Positions 1 through 14,363 are shown, counted from the stretch's first letter. The stretch: 64,000 bases of DNA from Hybos culiciformis (GCA_964007475.1 OZ023273.1:109180485-109244484); one strand, 5' to 3'. Notes: generated by a model not told the origin, from the letters alone. A program made the numbers and translations.

Positions 1-2019
1 AAATATTTTTGCTATTTCGGTACCACTTTAATTGATATTTTAGTGTTAATCGATTGATGTTCGTAGACCAACATTTTAAAGCTTCAAACTATTTTATTTA
101 CCCTAAGGTATAAATATAACCTTGGTTTTCAAAAAAAATAAAAAATTAATGTATATATTATAATATGTGATATTGTGTAAAAGGTTTTTTAATTCAATCC
201 AAAGGGAGTAAAAAAAAAAAAAAATTACAAAATAAATTTTCGTCACCAAGAAACAAAAAATAATATTTTTTTTTTTTTTTGTAAAAGCAATAATTGGGTC
301 TAGTATTATGTAAAGAAGAACCTTTTTCAGTCCAGGGAGTCCTTTTACTTTGATTTTATTAAGCGTTCTTGAGAAGAATTTAATGAAAATTTATCCTTGG
401 AAAATGTATATTACAGATATTTCTTTTTCTTATACCTAGTGATGGTGGTTGAAGAAAATTCAAGGTGTACCTATATACACATTTTTTTTTTCTTCTTCTT
501 ATCATAAAGAGTTAAGTTTGCAGACAAATTTTTTTTTTTAACTTTTAAAAAAATTGTTTTATTTTTATTTATATAATAAATTTTTATATATACGTATACT
601 ATACATATAAAAATAAATTTATTTTATCATAAAAATTAATCTTAATAAACCGGTGGTGATGAAACTGTTCTGCTGTAAATGGAGTTGAAGACTATGTGTG
701 TATATAATGTTCGTCGAACCAATCTAGCTTTGGATTCAAGTTTATTAAGTTATTTATTAAGTTTCGACTATAAGAAAAAAATTAATAGACTTTAATAAAA
801 TTCCATTGAATTTGGATCTTTGGGAAACTGATGTACATATTTTTGATATTCTATTGAAAAATTTAAGTAATTATGACGAGATTAGACATTTATAACAGAC
901 ATTAAAACAGAAAAAGCTGAAAAATAAGAACTAAAAACAAAATACATATTATGTACAATGTTGCACAGAAATGATAAATAGGTTGTTCTAAAGTGCAAAC
1001 AAAATGATTTTCAAGTTCTTTCCTAAAATGTTCGAATTTTTCTATTAATATAATTTTCCTGTGAAATAATTTCGTTTAAATTGCACGTTATATCTTTCCA
1101 ATTGCATGAGTTCCGTATATGCATAACTCCTGTTGATCCTTTTAAAATTATTATTTTTTTGTAATGTTCGCACGCACAAGCCAAATTTATTATTTAAATA
1201 GAGTGAGTTAAAACTTAAATAGAGTTTTATCCTGTTTTAATTCCTTTTTTAACACTTCTAGCATTTTTTTTTTTAGTGAGATAATTATCGTAAATTGTTG
1301 TTTTTTTTTTTTTTAGGAAAATATATATCTTTTCTTTTATTATTATTATACACATATCTATATATATTTTTTTTTTTTCATATTCTTTTAAAGAGAGTTT
1401 CTTTATAAAATACGATTATTAAACACAAAATTCTCATTAAAGCGGGTAAATAAAATTTATGATTTCCAGAACCTTTAGAAGAAGAAAAATTTACAAAAAA
1501 AAAAAAATTAAATGATAACGCAAAGTATAATATTTTAATTAAGTTTTATTTTTGCCTCTTATATTATATATAATTTTTTATTTTTCGTATTTTATTTTAT
1601 GCCAAAATCGTTTAATATCAAGACCATTAAAAATTATGTTTTTGGTATATTATAAATTCGTGGTATCAAATATATTTTATTTTCTATATCCAAGAATTTA
1701 TTATTGTTATTTTTCTTTTTCGGATATAGAGTTAACAATGTTATTTCATTCGCTTGATTATTATTACGTACAAAGAAAAATCTATAATTAAAAGAAAAAT
1801 TGAAATTAGTTAAGAAAAGATAATGCAAACTATACCACCATTAAATGATTCAGTTCAAATGAGTGGTTCATTTTTATTATTATTCTTAGCTGAACTAAAT
1901 GGCAATTGGGTTGTTTTTAAATATACCTATATGTGTTTTGGAAAACAAAATCTTTCAAGCCATACTTCTTCTGCCATAAAATTTTAACAAAAATAAAAGA
2001 AATCGAACAACTGATCGAA
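1..2019. other. A/T-rich gene-less DNA
   Basis: No coding region, RNA gene or mobile element could be recognised here. The stretch is made of A/T-rich sequence with many poly(A) and poly(T) runs of 8-14 bases. The short open frames are Phe/Ile/Tyr/Lys-rich, as random A/T-rich sequence gives. It probably belongs to the large intron or 5' flank of the receptor gene that starts to be visible at 37187. Confidence 0.6.
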
Positions 2020-2027
2020 CTCGTGAC
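2020..2027. repeat. Left 8-bp target-site duplication of hAT element 1
   Basis: CTCGTGAC stands directly before the left terminus and is repeated exactly at 2830-2837 after the right terminus. An 8-bp duplication is the hallmark of hAT-superfamily insertion. Confidence 0.88.
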
Positions 2028-2829
2028 TAGGGTTTCTAAATGTCCGACTTATTTGATTATCTGGATATCGAATACATAAAAAAAAAATATCCGGATAATT
2101 AAAATAAATAATAAGAAATATTTTTAGTTTGCGGTATTGAATTCAAATTAACAAAAATAGTAACAAATAATAGAATAGTAATAAAAGTAGAATTATTAAT
2201 ACATTTAATTAATGAATAAACGAAATGATTAAATGAAATAAAGCAATAAATTAAATTATTGTTTCATATTTATAAATGCCTATTTTAAAAAAACAATTGC
2301 ATTAAAAGTCTCGAAATTGAGTAAAGTTCTAATTTTTGTCCTGGTAAGACCCGCAATAGAAACCCGCGTTCCGTTGCTGTGGATGTAGGTTTTTTATGTT
2401 AATAATGCGCGATATATAATATTTAAATTGTCTGTCCTTTTTTTATAATTATTTAAATAGATGAAATCTTTTTTCAGCAATGTTGTACTGTCTTCATTTT
2501 GCTTCTCAACATGGGTAATTGAAGAAATCGCATCGTCAAGTTGTTTCTGCAGTGACGATTTGTTCCAAACTGTACTATTTAGACTTTCATCGTCTTCACT
2601 TTCAATAGTAGGTTTTTCAATGATTTCCTTAAAGGTTACTATGTGAACATATTTGAATGTTCTTTAAAAAAATTTATTTTTTTTTATTTAAAATAGTAAC
2701 CTTATTTACAAAATAAAGGGTATTATAATATTCGGATAATTGCAAATAAATATCCGGATAATCGAATAGTTAAAATGTGTCGAATAATCCGGATATTTCG
2801 ATATCCGGATATCCGGATTAGAAACCCTA
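2028..2829. mobile_element. hAT-superfamily DNA transposon, deleted copy (802 bp)
   Basis: The termini are inverted: TAGGGTTTCTAA at the left end and TTAGAAACCCTA at the right end, flanked by a perfect 8-bp duplication (CTCGTGAC). TAGGG/CAGGG-type ends with 8-bp duplications are typical of hAT elements. The palindromic motif ATCCGGAT recurs near both ends (about 2088, 2753 and 2786, and twice close to 2805), as expected for subterminal transposase-binding sites. The interior keeps only a broken minus-strand remnant of the transposase C-terminus, so this copy could move only if a relative supplied transposase. The matching duplications show that the borders are intact. Confidence 0.88.
2280..2660 (-). 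pseudogene. hAT transposase C-terminal remnant with two frameshifts
   Basis: Reading the minus strand from about 2660 down to the stop at 2280-2282 gives an acidic stretch, then a segment with LLKKDF and YRALLT. A short run with PTSTATERGF follows in a second frame, then SIAGLTRTKIRTLL and NAIVFLK before the stop, back in the first frame. This order matches the dimerisation region at the C-terminus of hAT transposases (…LLKKE…LYxALL…PTSxxxERxFSxAG…TKxRxxL…FLK). Keeping the conserved string readable needs two frame changes, around 2395 and 2362, and one frame has a stop just before the first. The N-terminal zinc finger and the catalytic region are absent, so no working enzyme is encoded. It lies wholly inside the hAT element bounded at 2028 and 2829 and is presumably a relic of the parent transposon. 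Confidence 0.8.
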
Positions 2830-2837
2830 CTCGTGAC
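2830..2837. repeat. Right 8-bp target-site duplication of hAT element 1
   Basis: CTCGTGAC, identical to 2020-2027, directly follows the right terminal inverted repeat. Confidence 0.88.
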
Positions 2838-4730
2838 CTTAGCCGTGGTGCTTGTCTTGATTTTCTTAAGATCGAATTAATTAAAAATTAATAAAATGCC
2901 GATTGAAATCGAACGTTCTGATTTTCGGGAACGAATCATAATCACAATAATTTGTTGATTCTGTTAATAAAGAAAATACACAAAAAAAATAGAAATCTAA
3001 TAATTTTTAACAGTCGATAAATTTTTTATTAAAAATTATTAAAGTAAAATGTATAAATAGCTATTCAGCCTACCATTTATTTTTTTCTGTGACATTTACT
3101 TTTAAAAATTGTTACATTTGGTTTGGATGAAAGTGTATAAAACTTAACGGAGTTAAAAATGTAAATAAAAGTTATTAGAATTTTTTGGTTTTTGCGGAAA
3201 ATGTAAAAAATTGATGTGACATTGCATGAAATATGGTTTAATTATAACGATTATTTTTGTTATTTTATTTTTATTATTATACATCACAGGATTTTTAAAA
3301 ATATGATTTTTTTTATTGCTGTAAATTAACATCGAAAGTCAATATGAGAAATAAAAAAAAAATGTATTTTTGTTTTCATGAAAAATATGAAGCAACAAAT
3401 TTAAAAACAAAAAAAAAAAATTTTTTTTTATGACAAAGATAAATATCATTTTAATTGGAAAATCGGTGGAAAACACATTCGGATGGAAAGTACATATATA
3501 CAAAATCAACAAGTATATTTATATTATTTGATATACGAGTTTTTATTGCTTGTGGTGCTATTGTAAATTAGTTAGAATTCAAATAAAGTTATTTCCATTG
3601 CCTATATTGGCCACAAAAACTACTTCCGTATTTATATAAAAAATATATTTTCTTAAAAATTATTTTAAAAAATAAATTACCTATGAATTTTTACTTTTAA
3701 ACCTATGTAAACAGACTTACTTTTTGTTAGTAGGTTCTCTTCGTTTTTATGTTATTGACAGAACTGTTACTGATCATAGAAAATCCCAAATTTATTATGA
3801 TTGATAAATTTTGTCAATAAAATCATTTTTAATATTTAAATATTTAATTTTCAATACCACCTTTGACATTTTACGGCAGATTAAAGTTACTGTACTGATA
3901 GCCGCCTTGTCGTTCCTTGACGCCTAATTTTGCACATTTATCAACGAAGTATTGTTCGTCTAAAAACCTTTCGTTTTATCAATTTTTAAGGATATATTTA
4001 TTCTGGAACCGTATGATTAAATTCCACGTAATATTTTTTCAATAAAACAAACCATTAAAGTTCTCGTGTCCTTAAAACAACGACGACATAGAATTTATAA
4101 TTTATGATTTATGATTTTTTACAATTTACACATCCTTATTACCTCTAATTCACATACGATTAATTAAAATAGCGCGCGAATAACAAAATGAAAATATTTA
4201 TAAAAAAAAGGCATACAGTGAACAGCTTACTAATTAAATGCTCAACTTTATAACACCATAAATTGTTGAAAATTAAAAAAATATTATACTACAAATTTTC
4301 CGTAAACTTCCTCTTTTCCTGTTTGCTTACTAATTTTTTTTTTTCCATTCTTATTTTTAATGAAATTGATTAATAAATTATGTGTAGAAAAAAAAAAGTC
4401 ACTTATTTGCATGTCTGAGTCTAATTTAAAACTCATGTTTTTTCATAGCTATACGAGAATTTTATAAAACAACGAATAAAAAAAAAAATAATTTTCTTTT
4501 TTAATATTTTTTTTTCGTGTTATTTTTCGTTATTTTTATTTTCCTCTTAAATGTCCTTCATTTAAATATCCATTAGAAAGAACAACCAAATGCTATCAAT
4601 GATAAATGTAAAAAAAAATATGAACAAAAAAACCTGGAAAAAGCAAATATTTTCTAGCGGAAAAATATATATGTTTTTTTTTTTAAATGAAAATTAAAAT
4701 ATTTTTTTATTTTTATATTGTGCTATTTAA

Positions 4731-4732
<2 letters not shown>

Positions 4733-4766
<34 letters not shown>
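4733..4766. repeat. (TA)17 microsatellite
   Basis: Uninterrupted TA dinucleotides, 34 nt long; likely length-polymorphic. Confidence 0.95.
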
Positions 4767-4769
<3 letters not shown>

Positions 4770-7700
4770 CAAAAGAACGCAGTAAATGTAGTCATTTATT
4801 TCAAAGTCACGATTTTTAAATTCGATTATTTGTTCGCGGAAAAAATGAACAATAAAAATAATTGTAAAAAGTTGGAAAAAAATTTTAATCGGTTTAAAGA
4901 ACATCTGATAAATCTGTGAAACTCAAACAGCAGTAAAATATTTGAGGCTTATTATATGTCCAGTACAATCTATTTTTCAAGATTGGCTTTGCCAACTACA
5001 CGTTTATAGTTCTCTATAAATTACAAAAAAGTTATTAACATGTTTTTAGAAAGTTTATATCCATTACTACCTTGATTTTTATTCTCAGAGGATTAAAGAG
5101 CATTTCCAGAATCTCAATTACTTAAATATATATTTGACTCACTTTCTTTACAGAAACGCAATGGGTATAAAAAGAAGTTTATATTTTAATATTAAGAATT
5201 AGAACAAATTAAACCACCCAATTATATGTACACGGATAAAATTATGTTGAACCATATTTAATATTTTATTATTTGTAGTAATCATTTTACAACTAAAAAA
5301 TCTATTTATTTTTAAAAAATAATGTTTCTTGTGTGTAAAAAGCCTAACCTAAACTATCTACAGATCCGCACTTTCATTTTATACTATCTTGCCAGGTGAA
5401 ATAATTGATTCAAAATTATACTCTCTCTCTATAACATAAAAAGTCCTAAAATTATTATAATTTTCTTTGAGTATAAGTCTGCTGGTGATAAGTATCACCA
5501 AAAAAAAATTTCCTTTCATCTAAAATTATATGATCTACTTACGTTACGAACCGACCTCATTATTTTCTCACTGTATAAATAAATGTATATTACATTATTT
5601 TTTCTTTAATAAAAATCATAATTTATTTTTAATAACAGACTAAGTTTTATAACTAAAAAAAAAAAAAATAAACAAGAAGGTCATAAATTAAGAAAAAAAA
5701 AAAATAATTATATCTTTTGCTTTAGAAAGTTAATTCATTAAAAATAAATTATTGTAAATTTTTTTTTATCAGCAATATAGAGTTTCGGCTGTAATTTTTT
5801 TCTCATTTTTTCTCAATCCAAGAAAAATAAGTTTAATCTTCAGATACTTTTTTTTAAATACATACATTACAAGTTAATTTTAAAAAATCATATTCTTTTT
5901 TTAATCCATTTAAATATATTTATTTCAAGTTGAACAAAGTTTTCGAGTAAAACCAATTAACTTGATTCTTGTTCTTTTTTTATGATGATGTAAAGCTGCG
6001 ATTTAATATTTTTTTCCACTGCAGAAAAATATAATTCATTCTTCCATTAACCTCTTAAGATATTAAAATTGTTTTTGAAAAAAAAAAAGGAAAATAATAA
6101 TAATGACAATAATAGTTACAAATTCACTTCAAAAATTTAATAACATATTTTTCTGAAGTGTATAATAACTTTGTAAAATATTAAAAAATAAAGCATATTG
6201 GATTTTATTTGAAAATCTACATTGTTAACAATGCAATTTGCAAATATTTCTTTTTTTTTATTTTCATTAAACATGATTAAGTGTTTAATTCTTGAGAACA
6301 ATTATTTCATATCCGATAAAATTATTTTAATAATTACTATTTTGAGTACATACCTTCTTACTGTATATAGTGATTTTAAGAAATTATTAAAATCATATTT
6401 TTCTTTTTAATTTAGAAAATTATATGTATTATAAAATCCAAGGATATTTCGAAAAATTTGAATTAGTTTAAATTGAGGTTGAGGAATTTGAAAATCTAAA
6501 TTTTTAATTCGCTTATGGGAATTTTGTTTCAATATAAATTCTATTTGAATAGAAAATCATAAAAAATATTGCAATCCTGATTTTGAATTATTGTTATGAT
6601 ACCCAAAACTCATTCTAAACTTTTCCTCATAACTCAAATCATTTTCATATTATAAATGCTTTTATTGCATTATTATTTCAAAATCAATACTGCAAAACTT
6701 ATAATATAATATCAAATTGCATCCGTTGATATTTTTTTTCATTAACGAAAGACACGTTTATGCCAATTCGTTAAAAATGTTTTGATTCGATAATGAATCA
6801 AACTTAATTTTCGAAAAGGCGTGTCAATAATTTCACAAAGTTTTTAAATTAAGTAGTTATTAAAAAAAACGGCAGTCACTTTTCAGATTTGGTTCAATAA
6901 ATTTAAAATTAAATTAAATTAAGACAAAAAAAATAATTGTTAAATAAAATATTTTCTTATAAATTAATAAAATAAATTAATAAAGAAAAGTCAGTATTTC
7001 ATTGAGAATAAAATAGAAGAATTTTATTCATAACATTATGAATGGAAAACCTTGAAAATAAAATAAAACATGTTAGGTAATGATATAAAACTAAATATAT
7101 ATATAGATACAAAAACATTTTACAAAATTATAGTGAAATAACTTCTAAAATTAAGTTTTCATATGTTGCTATTTATTGTAATTTTTTAGAATTACTCTCT
7201 ACTAGAGTTCTGTTATATAGATAACCACTATCATAAATTTTTATAATTTTATAAATTGCAGTCAATTTGCTGTCGTCACAATTTTTTTTTAAAAATATTA
7301 AATGACATTAAAATAATTTATTTAAAAGATATGTATGCATATGTAACTATTTTTAGTAATACATAGTAACTACCTATTGTTAATGTTAAAAATCCATTAT
7401 AAGGATAAAATATTCAAAAGTAAATAATAAATAACATAATATACATATCTGTGAAAGTAAATTTAAATTGAAAAAGCTTCACGCGCGCAACAATTTCCCT
7501 TTGAATTGTCTGTGCGTTTAGTTAGCAGTAATATTTAAATTTCAAGTGCTCATATTTAGAAATATATTTTTTTTATTATTGCATGATGGCATGAAGGGAA
7601 ATATAAGGTACATAAAAATGAATGATGAATACTTATAAATGTATATAACAGCATAGAAATGAATAAAGTTTAAATGAGCATAAAAAAACATTTTTTTTTT

Positions 7701-8318
7701 CGTTTTAATATTATTATTTATATATATTATCTACCTATTTTTCATTAGATACATGCAAACATAGCCATAAATATAAATACCTACATAAAATTATTGGTTC
7801 TAAAAAAAGAAATGTCGGAAATTTTACCACACGAAAAACTTTGTGACATAGTGACATTGAAATGGATTGTATTTAAAAATGAAAATCATGAAAACTTTTT
7901 TGTTTTGTAAATAGAAATATGCATAAAAAAAATAAAAACATTTTAAAGTAGATTACATATTTTGATTAAAAATTTTTTTTTCATATATATAGTAAAATAA
8001 AGATAGATTTATATAAAATTGTAAAGATTATTGACAAAAATTAGGTTTAAGCATAATAAAAATTTTTTTCATTGATAAATCTTTAATGAATTAACAATTT
8101 CTGCATATTTGAATGATTGGGTAAAATACATGAATATATTTATTAGTACAGCTTTATTGATTGTGCATAAATAATTATAAATATGCTTAAGAATTAAAGA
8201 ATTTATTAATTTTATAACAAGTATATTAAAAAATAAATAAAGATGATATATAAACTTGGCACTTTTTTTTTTTAATATTTGAAGTCTTCACACGATAAGA
8301 CATTATTTGCGGCTCTCA

Positions 8319-8338
8319 CTTAGACATCTGTGTCTAAG
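8319..8338. repeat. Small perfect hairpin
   Basis: CTTAGACA, a four-base spacer (TCTG), then TGTCTAAG: an 8-bp perfect stem. No tail of T residues or neighbouring gene gives it an obvious role. Confidence 0.7.
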
Positions 8339-8423
8339 CCGTCTATAAATGCATGGCTTTGACTATTAGTATAGATGTCGAAACTTTTTATAATCATACG
8401 TATTCGAAATTAAAAGAAAATAC

Positions 8424-8480
8424 TTAAATAATTTATAAATTCTTAAATAATTTATAAATAATTTATAAATTCTAAATTCT
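8424..8480. repeat. Short tandem duplication, unit about 20 bp
   Basis: The string CTTAAATAATTTATAAATT is repeated, followed by further partial copies (ATAATTTATAAATT). It is a local slippage-type repeat. Confidence 0.75.
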
Positions 8481-11400
8481 TATATCTTATTTGATATTTT
8501 TGTCTTAATAAAAAGCTTTAAGAGCTTATATATTCCATATTAATTAAATTTTCATTGAAAAATTAAGTAATGTGTTAAAGAAATATTTAGAATAATAATT
8601 TTAGTTTTTAATTTTTTATAAAATTCTTTTCACTTTTTATCATAAACCCTACCTTGAAAGAAAACTAGGTTTCAGGTTTTTCAGCATAAGCATAAAATTC
8701 TAGCCATTCTTGACTCCTATAGACTAATATCCTAATTTGTTTAAGACAGCTTAATGAAAACTTGTTTACAACTTACGAATATTAGTAAAAACATTAAAAA
8801 CCTTAAGTAATCAATATTTTTAGCAACATTGACATTGGTTTTTATAGTTACTATGCAAGTGCAGGACACAAAAAATTAAAACAAAAACCAATAATTGTTG
8901 CATAATTTTAAATATGGAATGAATTTTTTACTTTCTAACTAAAGTGTAAAAAACAATAAAAAAAAATTTAAATTTATTAGATTTTATTTTTTAAGCTACG
9001 TATCAGGGTTTATTTTTTATTTATTTTTTTTTGCAGGGCGATATTAACAAAACCATATGCACTTAACAATGAATAATAAATACATATTTGAGCACTTTTT
9101 TTAATAAAACATTTTTAATATTTTTGATCCTTGAAGCAAAATGATAATTTATAAATAAAATATCTATGTGTACATATCTATGCACACTTATATATTATAT
9201 CCATATGTAAATAAAAATATGTATATCCTTTTTATTTTTTGTAACAAGAATATGAGTAACCTTGAAATTTTTATTCCACGTTAGAGTGATTCCTACAAAT
9301 ATTATATTCTATGATTATAAGGATTAATTTATGTGTCAGAAAATTAGTAATTTTTGCTTGCTATGAAATTCACTCTCATAACAAATGGCTTACGACGGCA
9401 TTCAATTTAAATCTATTCCTTAAATCCTAAAATTATTCTGAAATGTAAATAGTTTCGAATGAAATAAAAAAAAAAATTATGCTGAATAATAAAAATATTA
9501 AAAAGAAAGGATTAAAAGAAGAATTTTATTGAAATGCAGTTCATAACATAAATCTTCAAGTTCTTTAACTTTTTCTAGTCTAAATTTTTATTTAAAATTT
9601 TTATAGAAATTTTTGATACATCTGAATACCAATTAGCATAATTATGTAGTAACATAAAAAGAAATTTTCTCAGTTTGTTTGGTGTATGATAAAAGTAACT
9701 GCATATAATATTTTTAATTTATGTATACGTATATTATTATACAAAAAAAAAAAAACAAAAAAGAATATATAAATAAAATATGTATATGTACAAAACTTAT
9801 AAGTCAAGTGCTTTTTATATTTATTATTCATTCATATTTTGCCTCACATTTTTGAGTCCTTAGAGCAAAAGAAACATAATATTAAAACCTACAGAAATAA
9901 AAGTAAATAAAAAACCTTAAGCATGTGTGTTTAACTTTTTTTATTAAAAATATGTTACAAAAATATTTATATATCATACCTACATAATGTATAAAAATTC
10001 GCATAACGAAAAGGAGAACAAAAAGAGGTCAAAACCCTTGCAGAAAGAAAATTCACAAACTAAATGACAAGAAACTTTCCTATGATTTTGTGTTTTTATG
10101 AAGATTTTCTTTTATTTATATATATGTATATATTTGTTATAAAAAAAAAAAAAATCTGAAATTATAAAACAAAAATTGAAAGTAAAAGTAAACAAAGAAT
10201 TCCTTTTTTTCATTTTAAATTAGAAAAACAAAAACCAAGCAATTAATTTGATATTATCTTTGTTTTTATTTAGATTAAAACAGAAATAGAAAGAATATAT
10301 TAAAAAATAATTAGAGAATGTTTCTGTTTAAGAATTTTATAATATAAAGAGTATACTATAGACTGACTGACTTGTAAAACACTGAAGCCTTGTATAAAAA
10401 TATAACATTAACTTTATGAATTATAATGGTAAAGTTGTTGTTGTTGATTGTGGTGAAGTACTGATAATTACTCTAAATTTGAACTTATTATTATTACTAT
10501 TTGTCGCAACCCTTATTAAATTGAATGGTTAAATAAAATGTACTGCTGAGTCCCAAGCTCATCAATAAATATTTCATATATAGTTTTCCAAACATTCCCC
10601 CCATTTTTTTGTCCATCTTAAATTTATGTCAAATTTTAATTCAATTATTTTTTTTTTCATGAAAACTAAATAAATTTTCTGACATATTTTAATTAAAAAT
10701 TTTTTTTTTAATTTACTTTTTGTTAATATCGAATTTTTTTTTTTTATGAAGCTTTGTGCTCAAGTCATTAGCGATAAAAAATAGCATCGTATTTTCATGT
10801 GAAAATTTTTCCTTTTTTTGTTTTTTGTTTAAATTTTAATTAATTAAACAATATTAATAACGAAAATAAATAATTGCAAGATCGATTTTAGATAAAACTA
10901 TATTATCACATAATCCTTATAAATTACGATGTGTGCTTTATTTTATTGCTCTGCAATGTTAATAAAATATTTTTAATTCTCTTTTTTATCCGATTATTTA
11001 TTCAATATTAAAATTGAACAGGCCATTGGTTACAGCTTTAAATATAAAAATTTATCTAAATGATACATTTAAAATATTTTTCTCTTTAATTTTCATGTAC
11101 ACCAATGAACAAACTATATCAACTTTATGTCAAATGGTATTTTTTAGTTCCTACTGGATTCGTTGCCTATGTAAACTCTGCTTCAAAAGGTTATTGAATT
11201 AAAACTTTGTTGTGAATCAGACTTTGGAAAAAAAGGAACCAGCAAAACAACATTTCTTTTATTTAGCAAAATTAAAAGATAACCTACAAAGAAAATGGCA
11301 ACACAACTTTTGAATAGTGGACTTGCATCTTCGTATTGTTCACATATTAAAAGCACTAAAATACATGAAAAAAAAAATTATTAATCAGAAATGAATAAAA

Positions 11401-14355
11401 AGGAGAATATTTATTTTTTGTTTGTGATTAAGCATATACAATCATCAAAAATTTATTGAAAGTTAAGTTCATTTAATCTGAACACAGACTTATAGTTTAA
11501 CAAAATCAATATGCATTTCATCGCGAATAAAGAAAAAACCAGTGAGTAAAGAAAAAACCAATTAACCACGAAAAAAATTGTTTTTACAAAAGCTACCCAG
11601 TTATTAATTTTCAGGTTTTTCTCCTTTTTTTTTTTTGCTTTGCTAAAGTTAATAAAATTCATATCACGTTTTATGGTTTGTTTTTTTCTTTTTTTTGCTA
11701 AAGATAATATTTCGGAGGAAAATGCAATTTGTGTCAAAAAAAAAATATTGTTGACATTGTCCTTTAATATATATGTATGTCGCATGCTGTTGTAGTGTAT
11801 TGATGTTCTGAAGTTTTTGTCGCAAAAAAAAAATAAAAAACAATTTTCAATCTTTCTATGCAAATAGAAATGTTCTTTTTATACCCTAAACTACAGATTT
11901 GGAAAAATATTTTCTTTTCAATCGTATTCGTATTCATGTTTTCTATTTCACATGAAGATTTAATAAAAGGACAAACTATATTCGTCGTCTCTCAACTTTA
12001 ATATATAAATATTATATAATTATTCAGCTAAAGAATTGCGTCAACAATGATGGGTGTCAAGTTAATTATTCTGATGAGTCCTAAGCTTGACACAGAGTCA
12101 AAACAATTTATTAACTTTTCAATAATTTGTAATGGAAAATTTTCTCAAAAAAAAAAAAAAAAATACGTGGACATAGAATTCCATATGTTTTCTGTATGTA
12201 CGAAATAATTGCTTTCAGGAGTATATAAAGTAAATAAAATATAAAACGAAAACAATTATAAAATAATATTCCTGTTGTGAAATTTAATTTCTGTCAGGTC
12301 AGAGAGTATAAACAACAAGTAAATTATCATTATAAATTATGAAAAAAAATTCTTTCCCTCACTGTAATTTTAATTTAAAAACTTTATTGAATTTTAAATA
12401 TATAGTATTAAGTGTTATTATTTATTATATTCAAAATGGAACTAAAGTATTAAACATCATATTATAAACAATTTTGTTTTTTTTTTTTTCATTTTATTTG
12501 ATTTATATTAAAGGATAATTAGTTTTTTATTAAGACCACATTAACCATATTAGCCCTACATTAACTTAACAGCAATTAATGCAATTTATACATATTTTTA
12601 TTTTGGTTTAATATGATTTAATATTCACATAAAATTTAAATTATCGAATAATTTTTATGATAAAATATATACGGGATTTTTATTTAGTACATTGTTGTAC
12701 ATAAATGTATTCTTCTCATCAAATATAATTTGGTTAAATTTCCACGAAAAAAGTTATGCAAAGTGCTATAATATGAATATGAACTAAATTAAAACGAACC
12801 TGATTAAATTCTCCAAAAAGATTATTAACTTCTACATGAAAATGATAAGCGATAGACCCGCGTGCAAAGCATTATTTTGAAATCAATAATATTCTTTAGC
12901 ATACCCTACCTTACGGTCTTTAACTCTTTCAAGTTGTGCGTTAAGGTGATTAATAATTAATTCAACCATATGTCCATAAGAGGAATTTCGTTCAATTAGG
13001 TTTTTATTAAAAGTTACTATAGTTGTATATTGTATATTATATATGCTATACATAAATCTTATACTATTTTATCCTTTATCAGACAAGATACATTCGTATA
13101 TATGTTTTATATGTTTGCATACACATTTTCTGAGTAAAAAAGTATAAAAATAAATATTGCTGAATAAATAAAACACCTTTTTGTCCCTTATCTGTCAAAA
13201 TTTTTTTTTGTAGTTGGTAATGTAAAATTATAAACCAACAAAGGAAAAATTTATGTATTAAATAAAGTTTTTTTTTAATTTTTCTTGGAAAAATGTGAAA
13301 ACAAAAAAATAAAAAAAAAATAAATTCTTAAAAGAAAAAAATTAAAAAATTAAAAAAAAAAAAAAACAACAGAATTAAATCAAAATAAGTATAATTAGAA
13401 TGCTTTTAAAAGAAATATAAAATTAAAAAAAAAAAAAACATATTTTTTTTTTCTTCTCTTAAGACCTTTAAATATCATAAGGGAAAAAATTAATATTTCA
13501 TCAAATTAAATAAAAAAAGGATTCATTATCCTTATTGAAAAGTTAAAAGAAAAAAGATAAAAATAATGAAAATTTAATTAGGGAAATGTATTTTTTTTCT
13601 TCTTCTTATTTTAAGAATAAACAATTTTCATTACGAAAAGGAGACATGAGTTAATATTTTATTTATAATTTAATAAAAAGCTAGATAAAAAGGTTCATTA
13701 TTAAAATAAGAAAAAAAATAAATAAGGAAGAAAAAAGCGTTTTGATTTGTGTATTTGAAAAAAAAGAAAATAACAAGGACATAAGTACTTCTTGGTATTT
13801 TTTTTTCCATTTAATCTTTATAATTAGAACTGTGGGTTCAGCTTGTAATTTAATCCTAACATAGAAAACAATTTATAAATATGTATGTTAACAAATTTTT
13901 TACATTATTATGATATAAAAATTAATATTATTTACTTTGCACTTGTATAATAAAGACACTATCATTAAATTTTATATAGATTTCACAGTGCGATCCTAAA
14001 TGTTATCCTAATTGTATTTATTTTCATATCGTATCGGTATAGGACATTTTTTACTATAACAAAAAATTTTAATTTAAATATTAATAATTGCTTCTATTTA
14101 AAAATGCAACTCTATAGAAATTTCCATATATTTTCCGGGAAACTCATTACTGTTCACGATATACAATTTGATGAGAAGTGGAATTAATTTGATAAATTAA
14201 TAAAATAAAAATTGAGAGAAAGAGAATTTTTTTTAATTTTAATGTTTTATTAATTTTGTAAACTCAGTTCCAATGGGAGACTTCCAATCTTAATCTTCAT
14301 ATGCATAAAGTATTCCACTTCTCATCAAATTGTATAATGTGAACGGCAATGAGTT

Positions 14356-14363
14356 ATCCGGAA
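14356..14363. repeat. Left 8-bp target-site duplication of hAT element 2
   Basis: ATCCGGAA stands directly before the left terminus and is repeated exactly at 14911-14918. Confidence 0.9.

Larger units (their letters stand above)
2838..14112. other. 11-kb A/T-rich gene-less stretch
   Basis: No exon, RNA gene or bounded mobile element was recognised. Contents that can be named are a (TA)17 microsatellite at 4733-4766, a tandem duplication at 8424-8480, and small perfect hairpins at 5483-5500 and 8319-8338. Poly(A) and poly(T) runs are frequent. A slightly G/C-richer patch at 3842-3965 has no readable homology. The minus-strand open frame at 11453-11863 is Lys/Phe-rich and looks like chance. 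Confidence 0.6.

Noticed and set aside
1552..1828. Opposed open frames of 79 and 64 codons
   Set aside because: Both are short and A/T-biased, overlap on opposite strands and lack any motif.
3842..3965. Slightly G/C-richer patch considered as a lost exon
   Set aside because: No frame gave a recognisable receptor or other protein segment and no splice pair was convincing.
11453..11863. 136-codon open frame on the minus strand
   Set aside because: Lys/Phe/Asn-rich with runs from poly(A) and poly(T), no motifs, and no splice or start context; fits chance in A/T-rich DNA.
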